Shown piece by piece: positions 47,821-57,038 of a stretch of DNA of 64,000 bases. The notes below the pieces were generated by a model. The model was not told the origin of the DNA, did no database searches, and worked only from the letters and a program-made list of their open reading frames with translations. The translations under genes and the position numbers were made by a program. Numbering within the stretch: the first letter of the stretch is position 1; the number at the start of each line of letters is the position of its first letter. Location of the stretch: positions 1 through 64,000 of the forward strand of contig JADEXK010000018.1 in NCBI GenBank assembly GCA_015207155.1, read 5' to 3'. The DNA is from Nostocales cyanobacterium LEGE 11386 (lineage in GTDB: Bacteria; Cyanobacteriota; Cyanobacteriia; Cyanobacteriales; Nostocaceae).

Positions 47821-48426
47821 TTAGTACGATTGTTGTTGGCCATTTAGCTGAGAAATTAAAGTTTCTCGCAATTCCCTCGGCAACAATACGCGATTCACCG
47901 CATGGACGACACCATTGCTGGCTTGAATGTTGGCTTGTGTGACACTGCCATCATTAACAATGACTCGATCTTCAGCCACACGAACAGCCACTCCACCACC
48001 TAAGGTATTTACAGGCCCGGTACTCAATTGATCAGAGGTGACTTCACCAGGCACTACATGATAACTAAGAACTTGTTGTAATATGCCTCGATTTTCCGGT
48101 TGCAGTAAGAATTCCAATGCACCATCGGGCAGTTCAGCAAAGGCTTCATTTGTGGGGGCAAAAATAGTGTAAGGCCCTGCTCCTGATAGCGTATCAGCCA
48201 GTCCAGCCTCTTGTACAGCCTGTACCAAAGTACTGAAAGATTCATTATTAGCCGCTAGTTCAACAATATTGGCATTGGCAGATGCACCAGTTGTTGTCGG
48301 TGCTGCTTCAGTAGATGTGGTGTGATTGTTAGCCATTGCTGGCAAGTTGGAGAAGAAACCGATTCCTAGAACACCTGTTAAAATCGCTAAACTTTTAACT
48401 ACGCGAGTATGACGAAATGTATTCAT
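47821..48426 (-). CDS. Secreted fasciclin (FAS1) domain protein
   Basis: A 201-residue protein with a signal peptide (HTRVVKSLAILTGVLGIGFF, cleavage near AMA-NN). A Thr/Ala-rich linker follows, then one FAS1 domain with both family blocks: TIFAPTNEAFAELPDGALE (H1) and NGVVHAVNRVLLPREL (H2). FAS1 domains mediate cell-surface adhesion or matrix contacts; the role here is unknown. It lies 295 bp downstream of the OCP gene on the same strand, at the place where some cyanobacteria have the OCP-recovery gene frp. Confidence 0.92.
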   Translation of the reverse strand: MNTFRHTRVVKSLAILTGVLGIGFFSNLPAMANNHTTSTEAAPTTTGASANANIVELAANNESFSTLVQAVQEAGLADTLSGAGPYTIFAPTNEAFAELPDGALEFLLQPENRGILQQVLSYHVVPGEVTSDQLSTGPVNTLGGGVAVRVAEDRVIVNDGSVTQANIQASNGVVHAVNRVLLPRELRETLISQLNGQQQSY

Positions 48427-48693
48427 TGAGCAGTAAAATCCTTAAGAAATGTAAACTTGCTTAAACTTTAGCAATGATTTACTTATCCCAACCTCTGCTT
48501 TAAGAGTTATGATATGTCTATCTTAAGTGTGTGTTTTAAAGCTAAAATCTGAATTTTCACAATAAAATAGGCAAATTTTCCCAAAAATGCCTGAAGTGAA
48601 AGTTAATTTAGTTTATCATAATCGCAATTTTTCTTAATTTTTACAAAATCCGGAAAACTTCGTCTTTTGCAAGTGAGAAAGATCGGTGTTGTT

Positions 48694-48718
48694 TTAGGGT
48701 GGGCATTGCCCACCCTAA
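48694..48718 (-). terminator. Strong hairpin just after the OCP stop codon
   Basis: TTAGGGTGGGCA and TGCCCACCCTAA form a 12-bp stem with a one-base loop centre, three bases after the OCP stop. No T-run follows on the minus strand, so it may be an RNA stabiliser or a REP-like element rather than a classic terminator. Confidence 0.6.
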
Positions 48719-48721
48719 TTT

Positions 48722-49690
48722 CTAAACGCGACGCAGACTTAGCAGTTCTTGAGGAGAAGCCAACATATCGATCGCTACGAAGAAAATTTTGCCTTGGGGA
48801 TTGATTAAGAACCGCCAAGCAATATTCATGCCAACGTTGACGCCAAACCAAGGAGTTTGTACTACACCTGTGACTTTAAGCTGCTTTGAGCCATCTGGCT
48901 GAACTTCACAGATACCCTGTTTTGGCATCATGTTCAGTCCTTGTGCTTCTTCGCGCATGTATTTAGCGATCGCCTCATGACCAACAATCGGTTTTTGGAA
49001 TGGTGGTTGCAGCGCACCATCGGGGGTAAATAGATTGATGGCTTTATCAAAGTCGTCTGCGTTCATGGCTTCAATGTATCCAAGTACAGCAGGTTCAGTG
49101 ATGCCATCAATCTTGATTGAGGAAACAGCTGGAGTTGTACGTTGGAATGCAGGTTCGGCAACGGCTTTGGGATAGCTGCTAGGGCCAAGATCAGAGGTAT
49201 CAAATCCCATATCTACTACGGTGTTACGCAGTACTGTGATTTGTTGACCTGGATCAAGCTTTTTGGTTGCTTCCAGTACTACTTGCACACCAGGAGTCAT
49301 TTGATAACCACTAGGGATAGGCGCGACAATACCCTGTTTCATCAACTCTCCTAATTCATACCAAAAAGCTAACTTGGTATTCACACTGAAGAAACCATAA
49401 GAACGGCTAATGGGGGTGTCAGCACGGCTAGCAATATCTCGCATCACTTGAGTTTGCTCTTCCGGAGACATTTGCTTAATTTGGTTTAGCAAACTTTCCG
49501 CTAATTGCAGACGTGCTGCTCCAGGCGCTGCGGGAGTAATTGTCCGACCCATTTCAGTGTAAGCAAACCACAGATATGCTAGTTGGTCATCAACACCGAG
49601 TTGGTCAAATAGCGCTATGGTCGCTGGAATGGGGCTAGGAACTTGAGTGTTAGAGAAAATATTTTGAGCGGACTCAATAGTCAAAGCCAT
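48722..49690 (-). CDS. ocp: Orange carotenoid protein
   Basis: OCP binds a keto-carotenoid, senses strong blue-green light and quenches the phycobilisome. The helical N-terminal domain holds AYLWFAYTEMG (Tyr near 44) and FWYELGELM (Trp near 110), with the phycobilisome-contact Arg in VLRNTVVDMGF. After a linker the NTF2-like C-terminal domain has GYIEAMNADDFDKAINLF, the keto-binding Tyr/Trp region and VQTPWFGVNVGMNIAWRF. The ATG at 49690 has GGAG nine bases upstream; a TTG five codons earlier is not needed. At 322 residues it is full length. The N-terminal sequence is rather diverged from the Synechocystis protein, so the OCP1/OCP2/OCPX class is open. No frp is seen next to it. Confidence 0.96.
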   Translation of the reverse strand: MALTIESAQNIFSNTQVPSPIPATIALFDQLGVDDQLAYLWFAYTEMGRTITPAAPGAARLQLAESLLNQIKQMSPEEQTQVMRDIASRADTPISRSYGFFSVNTKLAFWYELGELMKQGIVAPIPSGYQMTPGVQVVLEATKKLDPGQQITVLRNTVVDMGFDTSDLGPSSYPKAVAEPAFQRTTPAVSSIKIDGITEPAVLGYIEAMNADDFDKAINLFTPDGALQPPFQKPIVGHEAIAKYMREEAQGLNMMPKQGICEVQPDGSKQLKVTGVVQTPWFGVNVGMNIAWRFLINPQGKIFFVAIDMLASPQELLSLRRV

Positions 49691-50281
49691 GATTGCAATC
49701 TCCAATATTGTTTATTAATTAGCTGCTTTCAAAATTCCCACAATGAATCTTAAAGCCGAGACAAACCGCTAAGAAATCAAATTAACTCTCGTTAATCCCA
49801 GACTTCCAGCACTAAAAATGAGACCAAACTCATCCGAACATGCTTGTAATCATGAGGTTTTGTCAAAGCCAATCTAGGGACTGTCTTTTCGTTGGTTTAT
49901 CCTCAGACGTAAAGAAGTGTAACAATAAAGCTTAACTTTTGTAAAGTTATTTAACTAATTCGTGACATATTCCGGCAAGTGTGGAACCTGACACCTCTTG
50001 TCGTCAATACCGAAACAACTAGGGTGCAGGTGGATGAACAGTGCTTTTTCCCATTACAAAATTACGAAAGGCACGAAATTTCGATAATAAATAGCGATCG
50101 CTGGGATAAACTACATTAATGTTTTGTTGTGTAAAAAATCGTATTTATTTTGTACGTCTATACTGTAGACATATTTTTTATTGGGCTGATCTAGGCTTCA
50201 TATAAGCAAAAAAATCAGGGTAGGCAAATGACCTACCCGAAATCAGGTATAAGCTGAGTTAAAAATACTTTTGGCTTTTTC
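49691..50281. other. Intergenic region upstream of the OCP gene
   Basis: About 590 bp. It holds the OCP promoter region and, at its right end, a terminator for the glycosyltransferase gene. One HIP1 site lies near 50095. No ORF or known structured RNA was recognised. Confidence 0.5.
50203..50238 (-). terminator. Rho-independent terminator of the glycosyltransferase gene
   Basis: On the minus strand GGGTAGG and CCTACCC form a 7-bp stem with a 7-nt loop. TGATTTTTTTGC follows immediately. It sits about 45 bp after the stop codon. Confidence 0.75.
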
Positions 50282-51430
50282 CTAGGCTCTGCGACTTAGC
50301 TGTACAGGTCGCATGAGTAAAACGTCTCGATAAAGTTCTTCCAACTGAGTAATATTCTTACAGAGTGTATAGCGGTCTAATACACGCTGTCTGGCTTTCT
50401 GTCCTAGCAGGGTAGTTAGCTCAGGATGGTCTTGGAATAGTGGTAAGAGGGTTCTCAATTGCGATCGCACTGTTTTAGTATTCAGAACTATACCTGCTCC
50501 TTTCTCTAATACTTCTCCATCGGCACCGACATCTGTTGCTAAACACGCTATTCCTGATGCCATCGCCTCTAATAAAGATAGAGATAACCCTTCTACCAAG
50601 GAAGGCAAAATAAATACATCTGCGCCCCTTAAAATTTCGATGCGGCGATTTTCATCTGCAACAAATCCCAACCAGATAATGCCGGATTCTGAACCATAGA
50701 ATGGTTCCAAGGAAGACTTTAAAACACCATCACCAACAACCAGTAATTTACTACCAGCCCTCATTTGTGACTGCTTCCATGCACGGAGAAGAGATTCGAC
50801 GTTTTTTTCTGGTGCTATCCGACCTTGATAAACAAATAAACGTTCGGCTTTAAATTCTGCTTTGACTGTAGATGCGCCTGGAGAATATTTGCTAGCATCA
50901 ACTCCATTGGGAATCACGGCGATTTTTTCTTCTCGCACACCCATGCGTGCTAACAACTCTCGCTGAATTTGGGAAAATACAATCACGCGATCGTAATTAC
51001 CCAAGAAAGGTGCGTAGAGTTGATAAGCTAAAAGTTGTGTTCCAGATATAAATTTTGCCCCCTTGCCAGCAAACGCTGTGTGAAAAGTGGCAACTAGAGG
51101 CAAATTCAATTGGTCGCATATCTCCGGTAGCACAAAGTCTAAGGGAGATAAAGTTAGGGAAGCATGGACTATATCAGGTTTAATTTCGCGTAACGACTCG
51201 GTTAAAACCTTGGTCGCTTTAAAAGTGGGAATTGTGTAAACCTGGGATTTATAGATGAAGGGCAGGGAAACTTCTTGGAAATTTGGCCAATTGTCGGGTT
51301 CAGATTCTTCTTGGGCGAAGTGGAGAAAACTAACTTGGTGTCCCCGGTCTAGCAAGGCATTTGTAATTTCTCGACTGTAGGTGACATTCCCACAAAAAGG
51401 TGATTTTTTTCCAATCCAGGCTATACGCAT
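50282..51430 (-). CDS. Glycosyltransferase family 4 protein
   Basis: A 382-residue GT-B enzyme. The N-terminal domain begins MRIAWIGKKSPFCGNVTYSR and contains DIVHASLTLSPLDFVLP. The C-terminal domain has YQGRIAPEKNVESLLRAW, VVGDGVLKSSLE, and the donor-binding LPSLVEGLSLSLLEAMASG with the E-x7-E pair. It resembles Wzx/Wzy-unlinked lipid glycosyltransferases such as diacylglycerol glucosyltransferases; the acceptor is not decided by sequence. It is encoded alone with its own terminator. Confidence 0.9.
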   Translation of the reverse strand: MRIAWIGKKSPFCGNVTYSREITNALLDRGHQVSFLHFAQEESEPDNWPNFQEVSLPFIYKSQVYTIPTFKATKVLTESLREIKPDIVHASLTLSPLDFVLPEICDQLNLPLVATFHTAFAGKGAKFISGTQLLAYQLYAPFLGNYDRVIVFSQIQRELLARMGVREEKIAVIPNGVDASKYSPGASTVKAEFKAERLFVYQGRIAPEKNVESLLRAWKQSQMRAGSKLLVVGDGVLKSSLEPFYGSESGIIWLGFVADENRRIEILRGADVFILPSLVEGLSLSLLEAMASGIACLATDVGADGEVLEKGAGIVLNTKTVRSQLRTLLPLFQDHPELTTLLGQKARQRVLDRYTLCKNITQLEELYRDVLLMRPVQLSRRA

Positions 51431-51997
51431 TCTTTATTAGCTATCAGAAAAGCAGGTTTGATATATCAGTTTTATATTTTTTAGTGGCTGATCTTTTATC
51501 CTGTTGAAATTTTTTGCTGTTTATTTTGCATAAAACTCAACCATAACCCAGTTAATAAGGCAAAGCTTACTATTATTAATCCCGTATATTTATGGATTTA
51601 TTTACCCTACATTTATTAAGTTGTTAATGACTATATCTTAATAACAAATTAGTCTTGCTAATATCAAATTGATACTCAGCAAGTCTGTAGTAGATTTTTG
51701 CTGAGATTTAGTTTAGCACGAAAGCAAAAACTTTCAGTAAATTAGTGATACTTAGTAGGTAATGAATTATATAGCCGTAGTCAAATAGGTTAAGACAGTA
51801 TTGATTGCTCAAAGTTTTGAAGCAACTGGGTTTATACTCAGCAACGCCAGTTGCTACCCAGTAGGAAGCCGCGCCAAGTGTGTCCACAAGTTGGCAAATC
51901 TGATTTGCCTGTTAGGGCTTTACGGCAGTTTCTCTTTGAGGAAACCACTTCTGCTACAGCATTCAGCACTTTGCTATAACTCCTCTCAGTCTAATCA
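51431..51997. other. Intergenic region rich in Nostoc-type repeats
   Basis: About 570 bp. The right half (about 51830-51995) consists of repeat text such as CAGCAACGCCAGTTGCT and a GGTTTCCTC/GAGGAAACC stem. A plus-strand frame of 67 codons here is carried by that repeat text and is not called a gene. Confidence 0.55.
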
Positions 51998-53797
51998 CTA
52001 CTGACGGGAGTTATAGTAAGTTAATATACCTCCTGAGAAGACGATCGCCGCTAATGCTAAAAAAACTGCTTGCAATCCGATAAAGGTTTCAGCTAAACCA
52101 GCTAGTGCCAAGGGCAAAGATAAGGCAATGTTAATAACATTATTTTGCAACCCGAAGACTTTGCCACGCATTTCTGGTGGAGTTTCTGTTTGGATTGCTG
52201 TTTGCATAGGGATACCAACTAACGCCCCAAACACACCTAATAAAGCTACTAACAGCAGAACCATCCATAACTGTGTTGTGAATATTGATAGACCAATCAG
52301 AGATGCTGCCATACCTAAACAACCACAGAGACTAAGCAAGCTGTAGGAGAAGCGTTGACCAAATTGACCGAGAATCGTAGCGCCAGTAGCAATCCCCACG
52401 CCACCAGCTGCTAGTAAAAAGCCAAACTGAGAGGCTTTTAAGTTAGGAATTATTTCTGCTATGCGAACAGCTAGAACAGTTAATGCAGCGAAGACCGAAA
52501 ATAAAATAGTTAGTTGTAGTAGAGCATTACGGACACAATAATTAGCTTTGAGATAGGAGAAACCATCGCGGAGGTCAGAGAAGACATGGGGAAATTCTCT
52601 GTCGGGGTCATGGGGTTTTTCTTTAGTCCTCAAGACCAACAAAATGAATCCGGCGATCGCATAACTCCCACCCACTAAAAGTTCTTTACCTAGTCCACCA
52701 CTACCACCAATTTGCAGCCACAATGTATCGGCGATCGCTAACAGTGGTTCCCCAATGGCAAATCCCACAATCACTGATGCCATCATGGTTGTCGTGTAGA
52801 GCGAATTAGCCGAGAGTAAATGCTGTTCTTCCACCACCAAGGGAATTGCTGTCTGTTCTGCTGGGGCAAAAAATTGGGTCAGTGTGGAAACTAAAAATGT
52901 TACACCCAAGATAATGCCAAAACCCACTGGTAACACGCCAATGGGTTGCCAATCGTGAGTTAACCACAATAATAGAGGAATTGCTAAAACCAGGATGCCG
53001 CGCCAAGCATTCGTTGCTACCAGTACAGTCTTTTTCGACCAGCGATCGACAAATACACCAGCCACAGAACCAAATAGTACAGCTGGAATTGTAAAGGCCA
53101 TCATTAAAGCTGATACCCAACCGCTAATGCTCTGATTACTCGCCTGAAACTGAGTATTAATCAAGCCAATCATCAGCACCAAATATACTTTATCTGCTAG
53201 TTGGCAGAAAACTTGACCACCCCAAAGAGCTAGGAAGTTAGGATTTTTTAATACAGGTAAAAAGCCTTGCTGCTGCACATTCCCTGACGCTGCTTCACCA
53301 CCGGAACCAGAAGATCCATCTAATTTTAGCGGTTCTGGTTCTGGGGTGGTGTTAACTGGCAAATTCCGCCCATTGCCATTTGTCTTACCAGTAGTTAATT
53401 GGTCTTCGGATTGGCTAGGAACATCAGTTTTTGGTATTTCCGTTGTCCACTTTTGCTCATTGTGGGAAACATCTTGAGTGGTTTTCTCTTGGCTATTGAT
53501 CTTACTCAGTGCTGAGTGCTGAGTGCTGTTAGCGGTAGCGGGGCGTTTAGCCCGTGCTGAGTCAAAAGAAGAATACTCAGGACTTTCGCACTCGGTACAA
53601 GCCCCGTCCCTTGTGGGCGGAATCTTATTATTGTCAGAAGGTTGATACCCCGCCTCTTGTGGGCGGTTTTTTAACTCAGCACTCAGCACTTTTAACTCAG
53701 CACTCTTCATTGTAGGATCTGATGCCCTATTCTGTTTTTTGGTGTAGCTTGGTGACAAAGGCAAGATTTTTGTATCCAAATCAGACGGTTGCATCAT
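51998..53797 (-). CDS. MFS transporter with a long disordered N-terminal extension
   Basis: Residues from about 185 on form a 12-helix major facilitator domain of the EmrB/enterobactin-exporter-like MFS_3 type, starting [21 protein letters not shown] and including [17 protein letters not shown], the loop motif A. The substrate is unknown. The first 185 residues are low-complexity and partly encoded by STRR units (repeated SAELK text; CAGTGCT/GAGTGCT DNA at 53507-53527). The frame is continuous, so the extension is probably translated. The TTG at 53809 opens the frame, but the ATG at 53797 or 53794 is more likely. It overlaps the end of recO by 17 bp. Confidence 0.85.
   Translation of the reverse strand: MMQPSDLDTKILPLSPSYTKKQNRASDPTMKSAELKVLSAELKNRPQEAGYQPSDNNKIPPTRDGACTECESPEYSSFDSARAKRPATANSTQHSALSKINSQEKTTQDVSHNEQKWTTEIPKTDVPSQSEDQLTTGKTNGNGRNLPVNTTPEPEPLKLDGSSGSGGEAASGNVQQQGFLPVLKNPNFLALWGGQVFCQLADKVYLVLMIGLINTQFQASNQSISGWVSALMMAFTIPAVLFGSVAGVFVDRWSKKTVLVATNAWRGILVLAIPLLLWLTHDWQPIGVLPVGFGIILGVTFLVSTLTQFFAPAEQTAIPLVVEEQHLLSANSLYTTTMMASVIVGFAIGEPLLAIADTLWLQIGGSGGLGKELLVGGSYAIAGFILLVLRTKEKPHDPDREFPHVFSDLRDGFSYLKANYCVRNALLQLTILFSVFAALTVLAVRIAEIIPNLKASQFGFLLAAGGVGIATGATILGQFGQRFSYSLLSLCGCLGMAASLIGLSIFTTQLWMVLLLVALLGVFGALVGIPMQTAIQTETPPEMRGKVFGLQNNVINIALSLPLALAGLAETFIGLQAVFLALAAIVFSGGILTYYNSRQ
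53507..53527. repeat. STRR inside the MFS gene
   Basis: CAGTGCT, GAGTGCT and GAGTGCT follow in tandem. The inverse form (AGCACTCAGCACT) recurs at about 53677-53704, so the repeat has spread within this coding region. Confidence 0.75.
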
Positions 53798-54692
53798 GGT
53801 TGGCAGCAAAATAAGAGTCGATCAAGGTAGCGGAGCGAATAGGGCGACCTAAATGATATTGAGCATATTGGCGCAAAATTTGCTCAACAGATAACCACCC
53901 ATATTTTCTAGCAGCATCCATTTGCATTATCTCTGGTTGTGACAACTGTTGGAGCATGGCTAGTTCTGTAGCATCCAGACGACAAGAAATAACTGGGATG
54001 TCTTGCCAATGGACGACTGTTTGATAACCAGGGATTGCAGCATGGGGTGATGGAGTCAGAGTTGAATTTTCTCTATCTCCTCCTTTTTTCTGTTCCCTAT
54101 CTCTTCGCAAAGTTTCCCAAGCCTGTAAGCTGACTGTACCACCAGCAGCAACACTAAATCCCACGCGCCAGTTGGGGTCTGCAAAGTCTGGCGTTAAGGA
54201 GTGTTGAGTTAGGCAACATACTTGAACTTGAGGTGTTAATCCGCCTAGGGCTAAAAAATGAAACACTGCATGAGCTAAGTGAGCATAAATACCAGATGTA
54301 TCTGTTCTGGGCAATGCTTCCAATCGCTGGAGATGTTCATTGAGTAACTCATAAAGTTCTGCTTGGGGTTGTTCACTTAAAGCCTGACACAGGACTATTT
54401 CTGCTAAATACTGACCAGCAGCGAGTTTTCCCAAATCTTTAGCCAGACCTGGATAAGTTTTTAAAGTTTGTGCTTGTGTAATTTTATCGAGCGATCGCCC
54501 TTTAGCAATCAGCAATTCATTGACTACAAACATCCCGCTCCTGCCCCCAAGGCTAGAGTTATGCTTGCGTGCCCCAGGGGCAACTGCTCGAATCAAACCG
54601 AACTCTGGTGTCAAAATTGTCACTATTTTGTCTGATTCTCCCAGTACCTGGGTTTTGAGATTAATTCCAGTTACTTTATAGGTTCTACTCAT
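53781..54692 (-). CDS. recO: DNA repair protein RecO
   Basis: RecO promotes RecA loading and strand annealing in RecFOR repair. The N-terminal OB fold ([39 protein letters not shown]) is clear, followed by the helical domain with [14 protein letters not shown]. The zinc-type Cys pair of E. coli RecO is partly present (QVCCLTQH). An insert near residue 200 ([20 protein letters not shown]) looks repeat-derived. The ATG at 54692 sits on the edge of an STRR array that forms its leader; no Shine-Dalgarno is visible. The 3' end overlaps the MFS gene, so the two may be co-transcribed. Confidence 0.92.
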   Translation of the reverse strand: MSRTYKVTGINLKTQVLGESDKIVTILTPEFGLIRAVAPGARKHNSSLGGRSGMFVVNELLIAKGRSLDKITQAQTLKTYPGLAKDLGKLAAGQYLAEIVLCQALSEQPQAELYELLNEHLQRLEALPRTDTSGIYAHLAHAVFHFLALGGLTPQVQVCCLTQHSLTPDFADPNWRVGFSVAAGGTVSLQAWETLRRDREQKKGGDRENSTLTPSPHAAIPGYQTVVHWQDIPVISCRLDATELAMLQQLSQPEIMQMDAARKYGWLSVEQILRQYAQYHLGRPIRSATLIDSYFAANHDATV

Positions 54693-54746
54693 TAGTCATT
54701 AGTCATTAGCCATTAGTCATTAGTCATTAGTCGTTAGTCATTAGCC
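54691..54746. repeat. STRR: eight ATTAGTC-type heptamers over the recO leader
   Basis: Eight consecutive units (ATTAGTC with ATTAGCC and GTTAGTC variants) begin at the recO start codon and fill its upstream region. Read on the recO strand they repeat CTAATGA, which puts an ATG and overlapping stop codons into every unit. Confidence 0.9.
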
Positions 54747-54795
54747 ATTAGGTTAAGAACAAATGACAAAAGACAAAGGACAAAATAAAGAATGA

Positions 54796-55476
54796 CTATT
54801 CACCCTTTTCCAGGTTATCGCGCTGGCGGATCAAATCAATACTGCGAGATGTGCCTAATCTAGTAGCACCCGCTAGGATTAATTCTACGGCTTGATTGTA
54901 GGTGCGAATACCCCCAGATGCTTTAATGCCAACCCTTTCCTTTGCCATGTCCTTCAAAAACCTCACATCTGCCACTGTAGCCCCGCCATGCCAACCTGTA
55001 CTGGTTTTTAAGAATGCCACCCCTGCTTCCATAGATAGTTCTGCGGCTAGTTTTTTTTCTGCTTCAGTCAGCAAATTGGTTTCCAAAATTGCCTTAACTG
55101 TTTGCCCAGTCTCTTCACAAATTTCCGCAATCTCTCTGTGGACTGCTTCAGTGTTACCAGCCTTCAACCAACCTAAATTAATCACCACATCTAATTCAGT
55201 AGCTCCATTTTCCACGGCTTCTTGAGCTTCATACAACTTGACGGCGGAAGTTGTCGCCCCAGTAGGAAAGCCAATTACAGTACAAACTTTGGTTTTTCTG
55301 CCGTGGAGAAGTTCAGCTGCTTGCTTCACATAGGCGGGTTGCAGACAAACCGCCGCAAAATTAAATCTGTCTGCTTCTTCACACCATTGCTCAACCTGCT
55401 CTGGAGTAGCCGTTGGCATTAGCAGAGAATGATCGATAAATGGCGCAATATCAATATCTGGATAGTCTGCTGCCAT
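54796..55476 (-). CDS. deoC: Deoxyribose-phosphate aldolase
   Basis: DeoC splits 2-deoxyribose 5-phosphate into glyceraldehyde 3-phosphate and acetaldehyde. The fold is a class I aldolase TIM barrel. The Schiff-base Lys is in [15 protein letters not shown], with the second Lys in [12 protein letters not shown] and an Asp in [15 protein letters not shown]. The 226-residue length is normal. It lies 103 bp upstream of recO on the same strand, separated by the STRR array. Confidence 0.95.
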   Translation of the reverse strand: MAADYPDIDIAPFIDHSLLMPTATPEQVEQWCEEADRFNFAAVCLQPAYVKQAAELLHGRKTKVCTVIGFPTGATTSAVKLYEAQEAVENGATELDVVINLGWLKAGNTEAVHREIAEICEETGQTVKAILETNLLTEAEKKLAAELSMEAGVAFLKTSTGWHGGATVADVRFLKDMAKERVGIKASGGIRTYNQAVELILAGATRLGTSRSIDLIRQRDNLEKGE

Positions 55477-55625
55477 TGTGTCTTTTGCCAGTGATTGATT
55501 ATTAAACTTTATAAAAAATTAAATCATTTCTTATATATATATTAAAACACATATATTCCGAGTTGATCCCCAAAACAAGCTACTGCGGTGGTTTTGTCCG
55601 TTAGTTTTCCGGGATTACTGAATTA

Positions 55626-56825
55626 TTAGTAGTATTTTAATTGACAAGAGGTAGTTGTAATCTGAGAAAGTTCAGCAGAATTCTGCCCCCCGGTTGTGAA
55701 AAAGTCGCGAATAGTTTGAGCTAATGCCTTTGATGCCAAATAAGGTACACCATTACCAATTGTTTTAAACATATTGGTGAGTGACATATCCTCTGGAAGT
55801 ACAAAATTTGCAGGCAAAGATTGAATAGCTAAAGCTTCTGCTACAGAAATTCGCCGGATTTTGTAGGGATGTAAGTGTACTTCATTATTTCCATAGCAAG
55901 CAGTCGGAGAGTAACGCCATCTGTGCAGACGTTTGAAAGACTTCTTAGAATCATCTCCTTCATCAACAGCAGCAAATCTGGTGATACCTGCCCTGGGTTT
56001 AAAATAATGTTGAGCATTAGGATGATTCAACACATCATTTTTGCTAAACCAGTATTCAACTGTGAGTTCCTGAGGTATGCCTTCAGGACAAGCTAGAAAC
56101 GAATTTTCTTGGAATGGTTTGCACTTTTGCCAAGGGTAGCTAAAAACTTGTTCTTGAGGATATAAAATTTGATTTTGCCAATTAAAATTTACTTTAGCTA
56201 TTAATCTATCACTCTTAATACTTATTCTTATATCCTTGAGAAAATCTTTTCGGAAACCAACAAGAATAATTCTTTCCCTATCTTGGGGTACACCGTATTC
56301 AATAGCATTAATTAACCGTTCTGTTAATATATATTCTGCTTGGATCAATTTCTGCTTCAGCGATTCAAAAAATAAACGGTGTTTTGTCGTCCGCCATAAA
56401 CCTTTGACATTCTCGAATAAAAAAAAATCTGGCAAATTCTGACAAATTAATTCTACGTAGGCAGCCGAAAGTTTACCATTATCTCCTAAATTTCCTTTAT
56501 TTTTTCCGCCAATCGAAAAATCAGGACAGGGAGGCCCACCAATAAAACCGACAATATTATGAGATTTGCGACAATCTTCAATTAATTCACAGAAACGCTG
56601 TGCTTCTACCCCTTCCATCAGTTTGCTGACGTCTGCGGCTTCCCCTTCATGATATCCATATTCTGGCTGAGGTAATTTAATTAATTCCCGTGAATAACGG
56701 TATGCTGCCATGAATGGTTTAAATATTTCATTGACGTAGACAATATTAAAACCTGTAGTTTCAAAACCTAAATCGAGGAAGCCTGAGCCAGCAAAAAAGG
56801 AGAAAATACAAGGGTAAACACTCAT
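55626..56825 (-). CDS. Orphan C5-cytosine DNA methyltransferase
   Basis: A 399-residue Dcm-type methyltransferase in standard order. Motif I is IFSFFAGSGFLDLGFE. Motif IV is GGPPCPDFS, with the catalytic Cys followed by P instead of the more common Q. Motif VI is FFLFENVKG, motif VIII is QDRERIILVG, and the C-terminal motifs IX-X are RRISVAEALAIQSLP and GNGVPYLAS. The target site is unknown. No restriction enzyme gene adjoins it. There is no HIP1 site in 1.2 kb, and composition is AT-rich, so it may have been acquired. Confidence 0.9.
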   Translation of the reverse strand: MSVYPCIFSFFAGSGFLDLGFETTGFNIVYVNEIFKPFMAAYRYSRELIKLPQPEYGYHEGEAADVSKLMEGVEAQRFCELIEDCRKSHNIVGFIGGPPCPDFSIGGKNKGNLGDNGKLSAAYVELICQNLPDFFLFENVKGLWRTTKHRLFFESLKQKLIQAEYILTERLINAIEYGVPQDRERIILVGFRKDFLKDIRISIKSDRLIAKVNFNWQNQILYPQEQVFSYPWQKCKPFQENSFLACPEGIPQELTVEYWFSKNDVLNHPNAQHYFKPRAGITRFAAVDEGDDSKKSFKRLHRWRYSPTACYGNNEVHLHPYKIRRISVAEALAIQSLPANFVLPEDMSLTNMFKTIGNGVPYLASKALAQTIRDFFTTGGQNSAELSQITTTSCQLKYY

Positions 56826-57038
56826 TAATCAACTTAATACATTAATAAAATAGTATTAAAGTATAGCAGAGTAGATAATTGTGATTATTTAGATAGAAAT
56901 CACTGATTTATATGATAATTCTATTTATATTATGTCTTCATCTTACTGGCAAAAATTTTTAACTTGCTTAAGTTATTTTCACGCAAAGGCGCAAAGGCGC
57001 AAAGTTTTTATTATGCGTCTTGGCAGCTTTGCGCGAAA

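Noticed and set aside
48603..48851. A minus-strand frame of 82 codons across the OCP 3' end
   Set aside because: Most of it is an out-of-frame copy of the OCP coding sequence plus the GC-rich hairpin.
51801..52004. A 67-codon plus-strand frame
   Set aside because: It is carried by dispersed Nostoc repeat text and overlaps the 3' end of the MFS gene.
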